64,000 nt of DNA from Mastigias papua. Lineage: Eukaryota; Cnidaria; Scyphozoa; Rhizostomeae; Mastigiidae. Position 1 is the first letter of the stretch, and each line of letters starts with the position of its first letter. A program made the position numbers and the translations under genes. The notes beneath the pieces were generated by a model. It was not told where the DNA came from, ran no database searches, and saw only the letters and a list, made by a program, of their open reading frames with translations. The stretch lies in contig OZ025284.1 of the NCBI GenBank assembly GCA_964019165.1, positions 2,077,521-2,141,520 on the forward strand, read 5' to 3'. Positions 30,846-42,547 of this stretch are shown here, in pieces.

Positions 30846-32616
30846 CCTATGCTTTAATACCTTTATTAGATATATATCTGATCCCAAGTTCACTCAATTT
30901 GGCTTTTCCACAAGTTCTCTCAATCCACTGCACTGGCTTCAATTTGCCGATGACGCAGCCGTTATTACCAGCCTAGAACATGAAAACCAACTATTGCTAC
31001 ATCACTTCTCGAGATGGTGTACTTGGGTTGACATGATAATTCGTGTAAACAAATGTTCTTCATTTGGAATTAGGAAATCTGCAACTTCATCTGTACAGTT
31101 CCTTCCTAAACTCATCATTAATAAAGATCTTGTGCCTACTGTTAACATTGGTGAGTCATTTAAGTATCTTGGTCGATATTTCTCTTTCTCTATGCAGAAT
31201 TTTGAACATAAAACTATTCTTTTGGACACCTTTACTATTAACTAAAATTGATAATACTCCTTGCCATCCAAAAAATAAACTTCTACTTTACCATCGCTTT
31301 GTTCTCTCTAAGATCTCTTGGCATTTTACTATAGTAGACCTAAGCAAAACATGGGTAGTTGAAAACCTGGATAACATTGTTGGAAAGTATGTGCGAGGAT
31401 GGTTTGAACTACCAATTAGCACCACTTTAAGTACTCTCATTATCAGCAAGTCAAACTATGGCTTAAATCTCGTTCTTCCCTCCACGAAGTTCATCCAGTG
31501 CCAAACTATAATTCGAAACGCTTTGAAATCTTCTCCTAACTCTTATTCAATCTTTATGGCATGATTCAAATACCTTTACTAACATCCAATATGATCAATA
31601 CAGAAACACCAAGCAAGTTCTCAAATCTATTCAAAGCCATCACCACCATCGTATTACAAATGACTTAACATCGCAGGGATTAGTTATTTCATCCATCCTT
31701 AAGTTTGCTTCTCAATCTACTACTGCACTATGGTCAATTGTTCATCAGAAAATGCCAAAGAACATCTTTAACTTCACTCTTAAATATTTAAATAACACTC
31801 TAGCCACACGCAAAAACCTCTGTAAATGGTCCATTGTTCAATCATCAGCATGTTCTTTCTGTCGTCAGTCCGAAACTTTACAACATATTGTATCTAGTTG
31901 CAAGATGTACCTTGAACACGGAAGATATACTTGGAGACACGATTCTGTTCTAAATTTCATAGCCAAGTCCCTGTCTGTAATACCAGATTGTTCACTGTAC
32001 GCTGACCTTAACTCTTTTCTATCCCCTTCTATTATCACAGGTAGTTCCTTCCGGCCTGACCTTATCTTACTCACTAACGATAACATCTTATATATTCTTG
32101 AGCTCACCATTGGCTTTGAAACTAATAGCAAAATCAATAGTAATCGTAAGGCCTCTAAATATTATCCTCTAAGACAAACTTTACTCTCAAATATAATCAA
32201 GTCTCATTAATTAACCTTTCACTAGGCGCCGTTGGTACTATTGGTGCGTCTTCTGAATCTTTTGTTAACCTTCTCAAATCTTTAGGTTTTAATACCAATT
32301 CACAAAAACACATTCTGTCCCAACTTATCAACATCACTATTAGATGTACTTACTTTATATTCTGTTGCCGCAATAAATCATGGACAAATCTCCACTTATT
32401 AGAAATATGAAAATCATTATTATTATCATTTTTATTTTTATTTAATTTTTTTTCTATACTCGTTACTATTGATGTTATCTACTTTATATATATTTTTATG
32501 TAATCTATGCTTGTTTAGTATACCTGACAGCCAGTTGTAGGTTGCCTAATTTAGTGAGACGTATGATTGTAGTATTTAGTTGATATATTTTATAAATTCG
32601 AAGTTTAAAAAAAAAA
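30846..32616 (+). mobile_element. RLE-type (R2-like) LINE, 5'-truncated
   Basis: The first recognisable block is LQFADDAAVIT (RT catalytic box), then VNKCSSFGIRK and ESFKYLGRYF. The C-terminal half has a zinc-knuckle-like CSFCRQSETLQHIVSSC and a restriction-like endonuclease signature: RHDSVL, RPDLILL, LYILELTIGFETN and RKASKYYPL. This architecture defines R2/NeSL-group LINEs. A frameshift near 31200 and stops at 31563 and 32208 disable it. A run of about ten A residues ends it at 32616, abutting sequence shared with block A. Confidence 0.8.
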
Positions 32617-32725
32617 GAAATTATCAGCCAAGCCTTTATATATGCTTGGATCAACATGAAATCGTCATGGATTGGAGATGAGGCTGACAGAAGTGCTCTC
32701 ATCAATAAAGCCCCGTTCAAACGAA

Positions 32726-32825
32726 TGCAACATTTCACCGTGCAGTGCACAGCATTTGTACACTGGACCAACAAATGCAACATTTCATCATGCAGTGCAC
32801 AGCATTTGTACACTGGGCCACAATA
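32726..32825. repeat. 50-bp minisatellite, 2 units (block B copy)
   Basis: Two units matching those at 2960-3110. One unit fewer than block A. Confidence 0.95.
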
Positions 32826-33165
32826 GTGAAAATTATGCAAACTGTATGTTCACGGGCGATTCCAATATGACTGACAATGAGAAAGAATTAAGAAATTTTC
32901 TTGACTTGTATAGTCTCAGAAATCTAGTAAACAAACCAACATGTTACAAATCTCAAACACCATGATGCATAGATCTTGTAATGACAAACCAAAGCAGAAG
33001 TGTGCAGCAAATTACTGCAGTTGAAACTGGTCTTTCTGATTTTCATAAAATGGTCATTACTATCCTAAAACCACATTTCCTAAGCAAGGACGGCCATCCA
33101 GAATTAACTATAGTGATTACAAGAACTTCAGGAATTTTCATTCTTAGGAGTGACTTTTATGTTAT
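32826..33165 (+). pseudogene. CR1-like LINE endonuclease remnant (block B)
   Basis: The same remnant as 3111-3440: RNFLDLYSLRNLV, PTCYKS, an in-frame stop before CIDL, and ETGLSDFHKM. It ends at about 33155 where block A keeps a further 1.7 kb; the following bases match block A again from about 5170. Confidence 0.75.
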
Positions 33166-33399
33166 ATCCAACTAGAATTGGCTGAATCAAAGAAAAGCAT
33201 GTTAGACGTTATCTACTTATAACTGCTACAACAGTTCTTGCATGAATTACCTGGATATCCTGGGAAGGAGAGGAGTCTCTGAGTACGGACAATATAAGAA
33301 AGAGGGGTGGAGGGGGCCTAAAAGTCATCCTTGTGCCCGAAGTCCCTTTTCAATGCACCGTAAGTGTTTTATACTACTTTTCTATCTCTTTGGGTAGAA

Positions 33400-36300
33400 A
33401 CCAAACCAGCTCTCAAAGCTATGCCTGTCATCCAAAAATGTGACGCTTGAAATATCTCTGAGATCAAATGATCAACGGTATAAAAGTTGTAAATAGCTCC
33501 TTAGATGTAAGAAATGATGCATTATGCTTATTCGTTGCAATAAGCAAGTCATTTTGTGATCGAATAAGCAGAGACTTTCCGAAGTAGGTAGTGTGAGTAT
33601 TGAAAAGATAGTCTAAAATATCAGCTTCTGACTGGAAGGTGCTTAAAGCTCCTGTTGTTGCTTTACATTCCACAAAAGGCGTCATTTTAAATCAATAATC
33701 TGTCTAATATCCTACTGTTAGCATTATTATAGCTAATGCATTAAACTCAACCAAAAAGAAAAACCATTGCTTTTAAATTTTTATTTGTTTTTGTGTTGCA
33801 CCATGGCTAATGGAAACAGTAGGTTGAATTTCCTTGCAAGGGAAAACAATCTTTCCCCCGTGACACTTCAAAAGTCTAATATTTTTTACACAACGCTTGT
33901 CCAAATCTATATATTGTCTATTAACATTAGGACATTGCTGAAAGATGAATGCGCTGACAGTGTTTAGCTAGGCCTCGAATTAAATTCTCCTAGTCGAAGT
34001 ATGTCAATAAACTGTCGCCTGGTCTATTGAGAAAATGATCTAAAACACAACTCCCTCGCTATAGTTCACTGGCAGAGGCGGATCCAATGTGCCTTCCGTA
34101 CCTTACGGAAGGCAGTCATTTTTTCTCAAACTGGAATAAGTTGTCTGGATTTTCGGAACAATTTCGATCAATTCGCTCTTTCTATACCCACATCTAACAT
34201 TGAATCCCTGTATACCTTCATAATGATTGATCAATCTTCCTTTGTCTTCTGTTCGCTTGCCTCGTATTCAGGGTAAGAGAAATGATCAATGATGTCATTG
34301 GGAATGATTTATAATCATAAATCGTTGTCGTTCAACGCGTATGCAAGTTTGATAATTTATGCGGTGCAAGTGTTGTGCGGCAGATCACATAAATTATCTA
34401 GCTGACAGCGCAGCTTTTCATAATAGATTTTGAGACCGATTTTGGTTTTATTGTTCTACGGAGGGGTTGTGCGGCAGATCAGGATTAACCAAAGACAAAG
34501 GATATCTGCCTTACAACTGCCTTACAACTGCCTTACAACTGCCTTACAACTGCCGCACAATTTCCATGATTGAAACGGAGTGAATCAAATGGATTTGCTG
34601 AAGCACTATAGCCTCACTTGGAGAGTGATATGGGAAGACTGCGTGACCGTTGGGGAAGCAAGCAAAGCTATGAAAGTGTACACTGGATCTTTTGAGCAGA
34701 AATGACTAGCTTGTCGACTTTAAGGACTCAGACCTACTCAGAGAACTTTCGACGGCGGAGGTGAAGAAGCTAGGCCATACTGCTCCCTGCTCCGGATGAC
34801 ATTTTTTGTGCCAGGTAGTTCATTGCTTCATTCTCCAGCTTGACAGAAGTTCTAGCATCCTCCATATGAGACGGCAAAGTTTATCTTCTTACAACAAAGT
34901 GACCAAATTTGAGATCAGAATATATATCAGGTTATGACTTTATGCCTAGTAAACAACTATTCAAAAATGTAGAAACATAAATAATCCTTAATGTTGTCAT
35001 GAATTATATCGTGAAATTTTACTGCCTTATGCATAGAGCTCAATGAGTGTGGCTGTGGAATATTGGTACCTGGAATGATTTGTTTTTCTTTCTGCTTTTG
35101 TTCGATCTTGTTATGTTTATTTGTGTTAGTTTAAAGCTTAACTACGGACGCTGTGTTTATATTTCAATTTAGATTGTACGTAGTTTATTGATAGAAATGA
35201 AATCTGAAATCTAAAAATCAGTATAATCTCTGTTTGCTTGCACATTGCTTAAGAGGCATTGCTTGTCTCAGTTGATTTTGGCCATGGCTTTTTTGTTGCA
35301 TTTCTTATATTATAGCGTATTTATCCAGGATAAGTGGTGATTGTAATTGCCTGTATACTGCAATACCTGTGGTTGTCTCTGAGGATGGAAAACTGTCCTT
35401 GACACTCTGAGCACTTATGTCAGCTAAGCTTTATCATAGTGCCCCCTTCTATGCTGCACATCCACATTTATTACCCTTACTGACAACACAGCAAGCACTT
35501 GAACTTATTGGTAGATTTTTCAGCTATCTCATACCCCTTAGATTAGTGATTTGATGAATACACAAAGGTGTAAGCATTGCCAGCTAGTGCAGCTGGAGAC
35601 CTTGAAAATTTGTCAGGTAAAAGGATGGAGCCAATTTGTTTGGTTATTGGCATTAGCTAGTGTTGCTGGTATTGCCTCACACCCTCTGTATCCAGAAACT
35701 GGATGTATTGCATTTGGACAGTTTGCTGTCAAATTGTTAAATGTTGTAGTTAAGTCTCAAACAATCCAGAAGCTGCACATTCCCACATCCATTTGTTATG
35801 GTTGCACTATGCTGGGTCTCTAAATGATGTCAATCCTTCATTTCAACTAGATCACATTGTACCAGTATTTTTTGCAATAGTTTGTGACCTGGTCTTAGTA
35901 AAGGTTCGTGCTTGAAAGTAGAGAAAATTCAATCTCTTCTAATGCAGAATTAAAAGTCACAAATTTGAAGAACAAGGTTTCTTCACCCTTTATGTCTTCT
36001 AGCTTGAAGGTAGGCAAGATCTGTTTCCCTGTTATAACACAATCAAAATCTCTACTTGATGAAAAAGGTAATGGATGAAGTTTCCCTTCCTTTCTGTCTG
36101 ATCATAGGCCTGAAACAATGTTTGAGGGCCCTTCAACAAATACTGATGACATAGGTTGTGTTTTTGACAAAACAGCACCTCTGAGCAGATAGTTGAAAAT
36201 ATGAAATTTGCAGCAATATCTTGAGCAGTATTTTATGGGAAAGAGGAGAGTTTTCCTTTTTTGAGTTGAAGATTATAAATGACTTCAATACTTTGAACTC
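33400..36300. other. Block-B-only DNA; no gene identified
   Basis: This is the left part of about 7.5 kb (33.4-40.9 kb) with no counterpart in block A. CAGAGGCGGATCC at about 34072 resembles a hAT-type terminal repeat, but no second end was found. The 90-codon ORF at 35551-35823 has several Cys but no pattern I can assign. Confidence 0.4.
34506..34560. repeat. 11-bp tandem repeat, 5 units
   Basis: Four exact CTGCCTTACAA units followed by CTGCCGCACAA. Confidence 0.97.
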
Positions 36301-37560
36301 CTTCATGGGGCTTTCTGCTTGCCCTGTGCAATGTTTGGTCACCAGACTGGTGTCAATTCATCTAAAGTAGAGAGACCAATTGTATGTCCTTTCATAGACT
36401 GGTCCTATGCAGTATCAAGGTTCCAAATGTACAACAAGTCAAGCAACCATCAAACTATATTATGAACCTTGCAAACTTTCTTTCAAGTGAAATTAATTTC
36501 AGTAGACATAATCCAGGCCTCTCCGGGAAAAAATACCAGGTGGGCTATGAAAAGCCCTTGCCCATTTGGCTGCGTGGGCTATTTAGCCCTTGCGGAACTG
36601 TTGGTTGGTTTTTACATTTGAGTATTTGCAAAGGGAAAATAAACACTATTCACCTTAAGAAGGCATTTTTGTGTGTACTACTACCTTAAAAGTTTCCATT
36701 ACAATGGTAATCGTGCTATGGGCTATTCCTTTCGTGCGAAAACATTTCCTATTCCATTGAAAGGTTTAAGAGGGTAATACAAAAATTGTTAACATATGCC
36801 ATATAAGGAAACGGAAATATCCTATTTATAACGCCATTTTATAAACACATTGACGTTATTTGCTAACACCCTGATATTTAACGGTAAGTAGTTCAAACAT
36901 TGGGAAGCTAAGCTGCGCGATTAAATGAGAACGTTGCTTTGAAAAACTGCGTGGGCGGAAGAAAGCCCTCGCAAATTAATTTTGCGCGGGCGCGGGCTAT
37001 AGCCCGCGTCTCTGGGAAAGGCCTGATAATCCATAATAAAGTATCAAATGACACTATCTGCAAGAATAGATTGAAGTTATGTCCCATCATTAAAACTGTT
37101 CTCTATTTTTTGCTAGACAAAATATAGCATTGTGTGGTCACAGGGATGATTCCAAATACTATGAGATGATAGGCGCTGGAAGCTTTCAAACTCTCCTTTA
37201 TTTCAGAGTTGAAAGTAGTGATGCAATTCTTAAAGAACACTTTGATACTTCCCAAAAAATGCCACTTAAGGATCAAATGCTATCCAGGATGATATATCTT
37301 GCTGTGCTGGAGTAGTGAATAAAATAATAGTTTCTGAAATAAAACTTTCCAAACTCTCCTCCATACTCTCTGATGAAGTCACAATCTGCTCAAATAAAAA
37401 GCAAATGCCTATTGATTTCAGCACTTTCTCATAAGATCATAGATTGTGTAGTGAATAGGTATCACTTAGATAGTCAAAACTGTTGGGACTAATGCTATGA
37501 TGAACCTGGCAGTGTGGCAGGGGAAAGATTCTAGTGTTTCATCTAAAATTCTTCAAATAA
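36300..37560 (+). pseudogene. hAT-type transposase pseudogene (TTF zinc finger plus DUF4371-like)
   Basis: Reading across frames gives GAFCLPCAMFG (TTF-type zinc finger), then WSYAVSRF. After the 512-bp insertion it reads KNRLKLCPIIKTVL, ARQNIALCGHRDDSKYY, FQTLLYFRVESSDAILKEHF, ILSDEVTICSNKKQMP and CYDEPGSVAG. These follow in the order found in ZMYM1-like / DUF4371 hAT transposases. Frameshifts (for example between IIKTVL and ARQNIAL) and a stop after IYLAVLE show decay. The RNase H-like second half and the dimerisation domain are not visible downstream of 37560. It is a transposon relic, not a host gene as far as I can see. Confidence 0.75.
36514..37025. mobile_element. 512-bp MITE inserted in the hAT pseudogene
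   Basis: The ends are CAGGCCTCTCCGGGA and, on the other strand, CAGGCCTTTCCCAGA. ATAATC repeats directly at 36508-36513 and 37026-37031. Subterminal GGGCTAT..AGCCC words occur in both orientations. The flanking transposase reading frame resumes across the insertion. A hAT origin would predict an 8-bp duplication; only 6 bp match, so the superfamily is open. Confidence 0.8.
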
Positions 37561-37791
37561 AAATTCCCTTGCTATTTATACCTATTTGATATTTTGGTTA
37601 AAAACATACTGCATTCCTTCAGTGGAAATTAAAGAGATTGGCAATACTTGCTTATAAGATAAATGTTTCTATTGCGCATGCGTCACTTAAAAGCCACACC
37701 CTTTGTAAGGTAGTCAGATTTTTCCCTAGATCTGCACCTGACTGGTATTTAAAAGATATATGAATAGGTAACTACCATGTTTATGCCATCA

Positions 37792-37859
37792 TCTGATAAA
37801 TGTCGCCCTCTGATAAGCACCGCCCTCTGATAAGCGCCGCCCTCTAATAAACGCCGCAA
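37792..37859. repeat. 17-bp tandem repeat, 4 units
   Basis: Units of the form CTGATAAGCRCCGCCCT, the outer two diverged. Related words (TTTGATAAATGG..CCTCCATTAAA) recur at 38190-38220, so this may be part of a transposon end. Confidence 0.75.
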
Positions 37860-38011
37860 TTCCAGTCGACTCGGCCATCTTAAAGAGCGGCTGTTATATA
37901 ACGACTATAAGCTTGCAATTTGATAACCGGTTTGTACGGGTTTTCCTTGTTTTCTATCAGCAATCAAGTCATGGGATTATTCCACTGATGTTGTTTTATT
38001 GAAACAAGTAA

Positions 38012-38107
38012 TGTCGGAACAGAATGAAGATCAATCTTCTGATAATTCTGTAAAAGGTTTGGGTCAGAGACCAACTAGGCCCGTTCAAGTTTTCATAGTA
38101 AAAAGGA
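38012..38107 (+). CDS. Possible first exon, very tentative
   Basis: ATG at 38012 opens MSEQNEDQSSDNSVKGLGQR and reaches RPVQVFIVKRR, then a GTATTT donor-like site. The acidic start followed by a basic KRR could begin a DNA-binding protein or a transposase. The flanking tandem repeats make a transposon origin as likely as a host gene. Confidence 0.2.
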
Positions 38108-38639
38108 GGTATTTGATAAATACAATACCTTGATATTGACATTCATTGACATTTTTGTCATCTCATCTTCTTTTTTGTACTAAATGCCTCCATTTGATAA
38201 ATGGTTTCCTCCATTAAAAACCGCACTCGAGACTTTGATTCTGTATTAACCACCCATCCAAGTTTTCCCGCCATAATTTAAAAGTCTTCCGCAGTCAGTC
38301 TCTCTATCATTACGAAGTAAAAGTGTAATGGCCTACTTGCAAAGTAAGATCGGAGAAGGATAGAGGTTCATGTCCGTGCTGTTTCTCTCAGAATTGTAAG
38401 GAGTTAAGTGTTAAAAGCAACATACAGTCTTTGTAGCAAAGTGGAAAAAGTATTATGTGATGGTGGCATCCAGTCTTGAGTATCAGCCTACAAAGTCGAC
38501 AACTGTTTTCCTATATCCATTGAGGCTCAATAACTGAAGTTCAATAATTTCGTAGGTCAATAATTGAAACCATGGTGTCATCGCAAGATGTCACCTGGGT
38601 TTACTGTCCTACCTACATGCTACAGTATTAGCACAAAAT

Positions 38640-38880
38640 CCGTCTTAGAAGGAGAGGAATGAATCCTTGGGCGTAGGGGGGCTTTAAATGTAGGGACTGC
38701 AAACTGTATGCCCGAATCACTGATATATTATTTAGTCCTTATAAGCTATCGTTTAGTCCTTATAAGCTGGAACGATTTGTTGAAAAAATGTTTTTTTTTC
38801 TGAATCATTTGCCTGAACGAAATAGATATCTGCCCATTTGGGAGGGCTGCAGCTCTCCGAGCTCCTATGCTTCCTAAGCT
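38640..38880. repeat. Dispersed repeat, partner of 43790-44010
   Basis: GGGGGGCTTTAAATGTAGGGACTGCAAACTGT-like sequence and following blocks (TGCCCGAAT, CCCATTT, GAAATAGAT, CTGCAGC) recur in the same order at 43790-44010 with many changes. Confidence 0.65.
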
Positions 38881-39338
38881 GAAGGAAATGATCCTTTTGA
38901 TAAAGCAGCATTTCTGAAAAGGATGTTTATGTAGGGTAGCTGATTTGGAAGGCATGTGATTTACTTTTAAGATCATCTGTGCAGCAAATCCTAAAGCAAA
39001 GTTATTTTAAAAATGAACTGAACAGGTATATGAAGGATAGAAAGCTGTTGTCAAAAATAGTCAATCAATTGGTTGAATTGGCCTATTTCTGATGGTCAGC
39101 ACAAATTGTTAATTCATAACGATCGGGTGGAGAAGAGGCAAAGAAGAAGAATAAGAATGCTAAAGTACCGTTGAAGATCGGCTATCTTTAATTCTGTATT
39201 GTAAAATTAAGTTTTATGATAGTCTGCAACCATCATTGTACTGATTTTGCTATGGACTGTATGAATTTCTTCTGGCTGCTATTTGTCTTTTGCTAGAAGA
39301 TCTTACTGAAATTTTAAGAAAACTTTGCTCTATTCTAG

Positions 39339-39478
39339 ATAATTTCTCTCAATGAGACTTTCCTGCAAGATTTAATCAAATTTAGAGTTTGCAGTGATGA
39401 TTTTACAACGCTTGTGCCGATCACGTATTGTGCAGTGCACAATCAAAGATGTTATATCAAGAAGAACAATCTGTCTGG
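39339..39478 (+). CDS. Candidate internal exon, 140 bp
   Basis: Preceded by a pyrimidine-rich tract and AG (GCTCTATTCTAG), it is open for 46 codons plus two bases and is followed by GTAAAA. The segment includes NETFLQDLIKF, CSDDFTTLVPITYCAVHNQR and CYIKKNN. Codon content looks protein-like, but I know no family that fits. The phase at its 3' end does not join directly to the candidate at 39828. Confidence 0.3.
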
Positions 39479-39827
39479 GTAAAATGATTTTTTTAAATGA
39501 CAGAAAGACTGGACTTTTGCACTGATTATAATGTCTGAGGTCATAGTACCATAAAACCTTCCTTGTTTCTTGATTGATATTTAGTATTATCAGCTATATA
39601 TCTCTCACCCCTTCCCTCTTCAAGTATTCCTGCTCTTTAGATTAGTGTTTGTCAGGTGATGTTAGTGGTAGTAGTTTTATTACAATACAAAACAAGTTGT
39701 TATAAAAAGATTAATAAAAGTTGCAATGTGATTGACTAGCTAATTTCCCCAGCTTTAGAAATTATTTGGTCTGATGCAAAGCTTTCTACTTTTTTAAATA
39801 CACTTTTCAGCGTCTGTTTTACTCTAG

Positions 39828-39899
39828 ATTGATGTGGTAACCTTTGCCCATGCAGGCAAGATATTTGTAAATTGCCTAGACATAGATAGGCTCATATTT
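39828..39899 (+). CDS. Candidate internal exon, 72 bp
   Basis: It follows a TTTTACTCTAG acceptor-like tract, is open for 24 codons (IDVVTFAHAGKIFVNC..DRLIF) and meets GTAGGT. Weakly supported on its own. Confidence 0.25.
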
Positions 39900-40919
39900 G
39901 TAGGTTTACAGTTTTTCATAACTAAGAAGTTTAAAGAATTAAGGAATTGTTCACTGAGTTCTTGTATACTGCAGTAATTGTACATAACACTATTTTTATC
40001 ACAAATAAAAACTAAAGTCATTCAATGGATTTATCTATAGAAGTACAATTTTCAGGATTTTTGAGGATTTTCTTCAATAGAAAAGCAACTCAAGGGACAT
40101 AGTAAATTATGACACTACTCCTAAAAGTCCTGCACCTGACCTAATCTCCTAGAGCCTTGTACCAAGCTGAACTCACAGCTTTGAACCTGACCCCAACCCA
40201 TACTCACCTTTCCTGTAAAGCATTGTAAAGGTAGTCATTATCTTTGCCTAACAGAGATCAAACAATATCAGCGAATTGCTTTAATGAGCTATAGTGAACA
40301 GTAATAAACATTTATCATTTTGTGTATTGCATTGAAATGCTAGATGAGACTAACCTACAGTATCTTTCCCAATCTGGCTTTATTCTTTATTCCCCTTCTG
40401 TATGATTTACATTTCAGCAATCTCCTACAAGTGAAAGTATATTTGAAATGTTGATGTTTTAGCATATGAGGCAGTGCATATGAGACACCATATCATAGCA
40501 TTGATTTTTAAATTAGGTGGCACAATCAAGTACTGATATACAGGAGGTTGTTGTTCTCTATGTGCAAGCTGATTATTTTGTAGATTGCTATTTTAGTGTC
40601 ATATTTCTCAGGCTTTTCAATATGACAATCTTCTTGAGTATTCTGATGACTAACTTTCAAAACTATTCTACTTCACTGTGTACTAACTAAGGGTCCATGG
40701 ACCCCTTAAGAGGGAATGTAAAGGGCTCAAGTGGACTGCAAGTGTTTTAGGGGACCCAGAGAGGTTACCTTTCATTCTTCAATTTGATATTTTATTAACC
40801 TGTATCATTGGTGATAGTTTTTAATGGAAAGTCTGAATATATTCTTATCCCTCCTTGGAACCCTGATTTGAAAGTTACTGTTGCCTAAGCAATTAGCATA
40901 GCTAATAGGAGATATTTCA

Positions 40920-41770
40920 TGTTTAATATTTTAACTTGGACTGCAGATCAGATGGCTTCAAATATTTTCCCTTGCTGTTACTTTTTAATTTGAATATATT
41001 TTTGAATTTTGCTGCTGAATAAGTATTTCATTGAACAAGTTTTTAATATGAATTGTTAGCATACAATTATTGATCTTCTCTTCACAAAAGGAGTGGTATG
41101 TTCTTGTGATGGGAAGAAAACTTGGAGTCCACAAGTAGAGATGTATGTCAGAAAAATGGTCCAGAAATATGATAACCTGTGTCAAAAGATGACTTCAATA
41201 CCTGTAAGATGCAGCTAGGTTTTTATGCCAATAAATGATATGAGACAAAAAGGTCACTTCCATTCTAGTCATTTTGTGTAGCAGGGTCTAGTATCACTCT
41301 CCTTGAGTATTGATAACAACTCATGAACCATAATATATTGCTATACATTAGCTATGCTATTAATGTGACCTGTGTTTTAAAAAGAAATGTACAAAATTTA
41401 TGTTGATGAAATCTGACAAGACCTGGATTTACTTGATTGTCAAATTAACATCCTGCTGGCAAATCTGGTAATGATATGTCCAGAAACTCATTCCATAGTA
41501 TAGGAATCTAACTGTATGAACCAACCATGTGTATTTTTGACCCAGAAGATGTGTTTGTGCATGCAGTTGTTTTGAAGGGAGCACTAAAACTACCTCAATA
41601 AAAACTCTGTCAAGCCTCTGGATTTTCATGAGTCTCCTAAACCCAGACTTATACAAAACAGAGGCCCAGCACAAGACTACTTGCCATCCCAGAACTCCAG
41701 TATACCACTATTTCCAGCACAAAGCTGTCTATTTCATCTTTGTGATATCTCCTAAACAGGGTTCTATTCT
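40920..41770 (+). repeat. Duplicated segment, partner of 5400-6170
   Basis: Direct-orientation paralogue of the block A segment, with a 37-bp or so insertion just before the candidate exon. Confidence 0.85.
41060..41203 (+). CDS. Candidate 144-bp exon, block B copy
   Basis: Exactly 48 codons between AG (41058-41059) and GTAAGA. It differs from the copy at 5503-5646 by one synonymous change (CCT/CCA) and three residue changes (Thr/Ile, His/Cys, Gly/Asp). Contains VVCSCDGKKTWSPQVEMYV. The block B copy keeps neighbouring candidate exons, so if the gene is real this is the more complete locus. Family not recognised. Confidence 0.42.
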
Positions 41771-42266
41771 AAATACATAGAATATTTAACTACACTCAAA
41801 TAAACTAAGCTGAAAATATATGCAAAGCTGTAATAAATGGTTGGCTCAAAACTATCACATTTGGAATGCACCAAGCCAGCATATGCTCAGTGGAAGATGA
41901 GACAATATTTTCATAGTGTGTGTTGAAAATATCATTTTCTCTTGCCATTGATACAATGTTTCTTATTATAGATTTGTCAACACATTCATGCTTGTTCTTT
42001 GATTCCCTTGTCTCAGTGATTTCTTGCAAACCTGTTAACATTTTGATTTTCTACTCAAATGAAGATAACACCTCTATTACTTTCTTTAGCCTAAGTCTGT
42101 TGTTATTAATCCAATTATTGACTTGTTTGCTATCTCATTGTTCATTTGTCATCTATTATAATTTGTTAATGTTATCTTCTCGCTGACTGATTTCTTGTAT
42201 TAGGTGCTGAGTCAGATTACTTGTGCATCCAAGAATTGAAAGTTATGTGATTTTCTTATTTCTCAG

Positions 42267-42362
42267 GACATAGACCAATCAGAGCTAAAGGAAACATCAA
42301 AATCAATGAATGAGCTGGCCCCAGTAAAGCAGTTATACGAAAGACTTCTATCCAAGCGCAGA
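42267..42362 (+). CDS. Candidate internal exon, 96 bp
   Basis: A good acceptor (TTTTCTTATTTCTCAG) precedes exactly 32 open codons, DIDQSELKETSKSMNELAPV to LYERLLSKRR, followed by GTATGA. Like the 144-bp candidate it is phase 0 at both ends, so they could splice together. The acidic/basic, probably helical segment has no motif I recognise. Confidence 0.4.
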
Positions 42363-42547
42363 GTATGAGATTTTGCTATTTTCCTTGTCACTTTATATTG
42401 CATTTTGGATCCAAGTTCGTAGTTTTGCCTAGCCACATGTATATGCAGTGCTGTGCAAATCAGCTGGGGCAGTCACTCAGTCTGGCATCTCTAGTATATG
42501 AATCCATTGCAAAAAATGAGATACTAGCATTGGTCACATGACAATTT

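Noticed and set aside
34506..34560. Possible CRISPR-like array
   Set aside because: An 11-bp direct tandem repeat without spacers, in a eukaryotic context.
35551..35823. 90-codon Cys-containing ORF upstream of the hAT relic
   Set aside because: I considered it as part of the hAT transposase N-terminus but could not match any conserved block.
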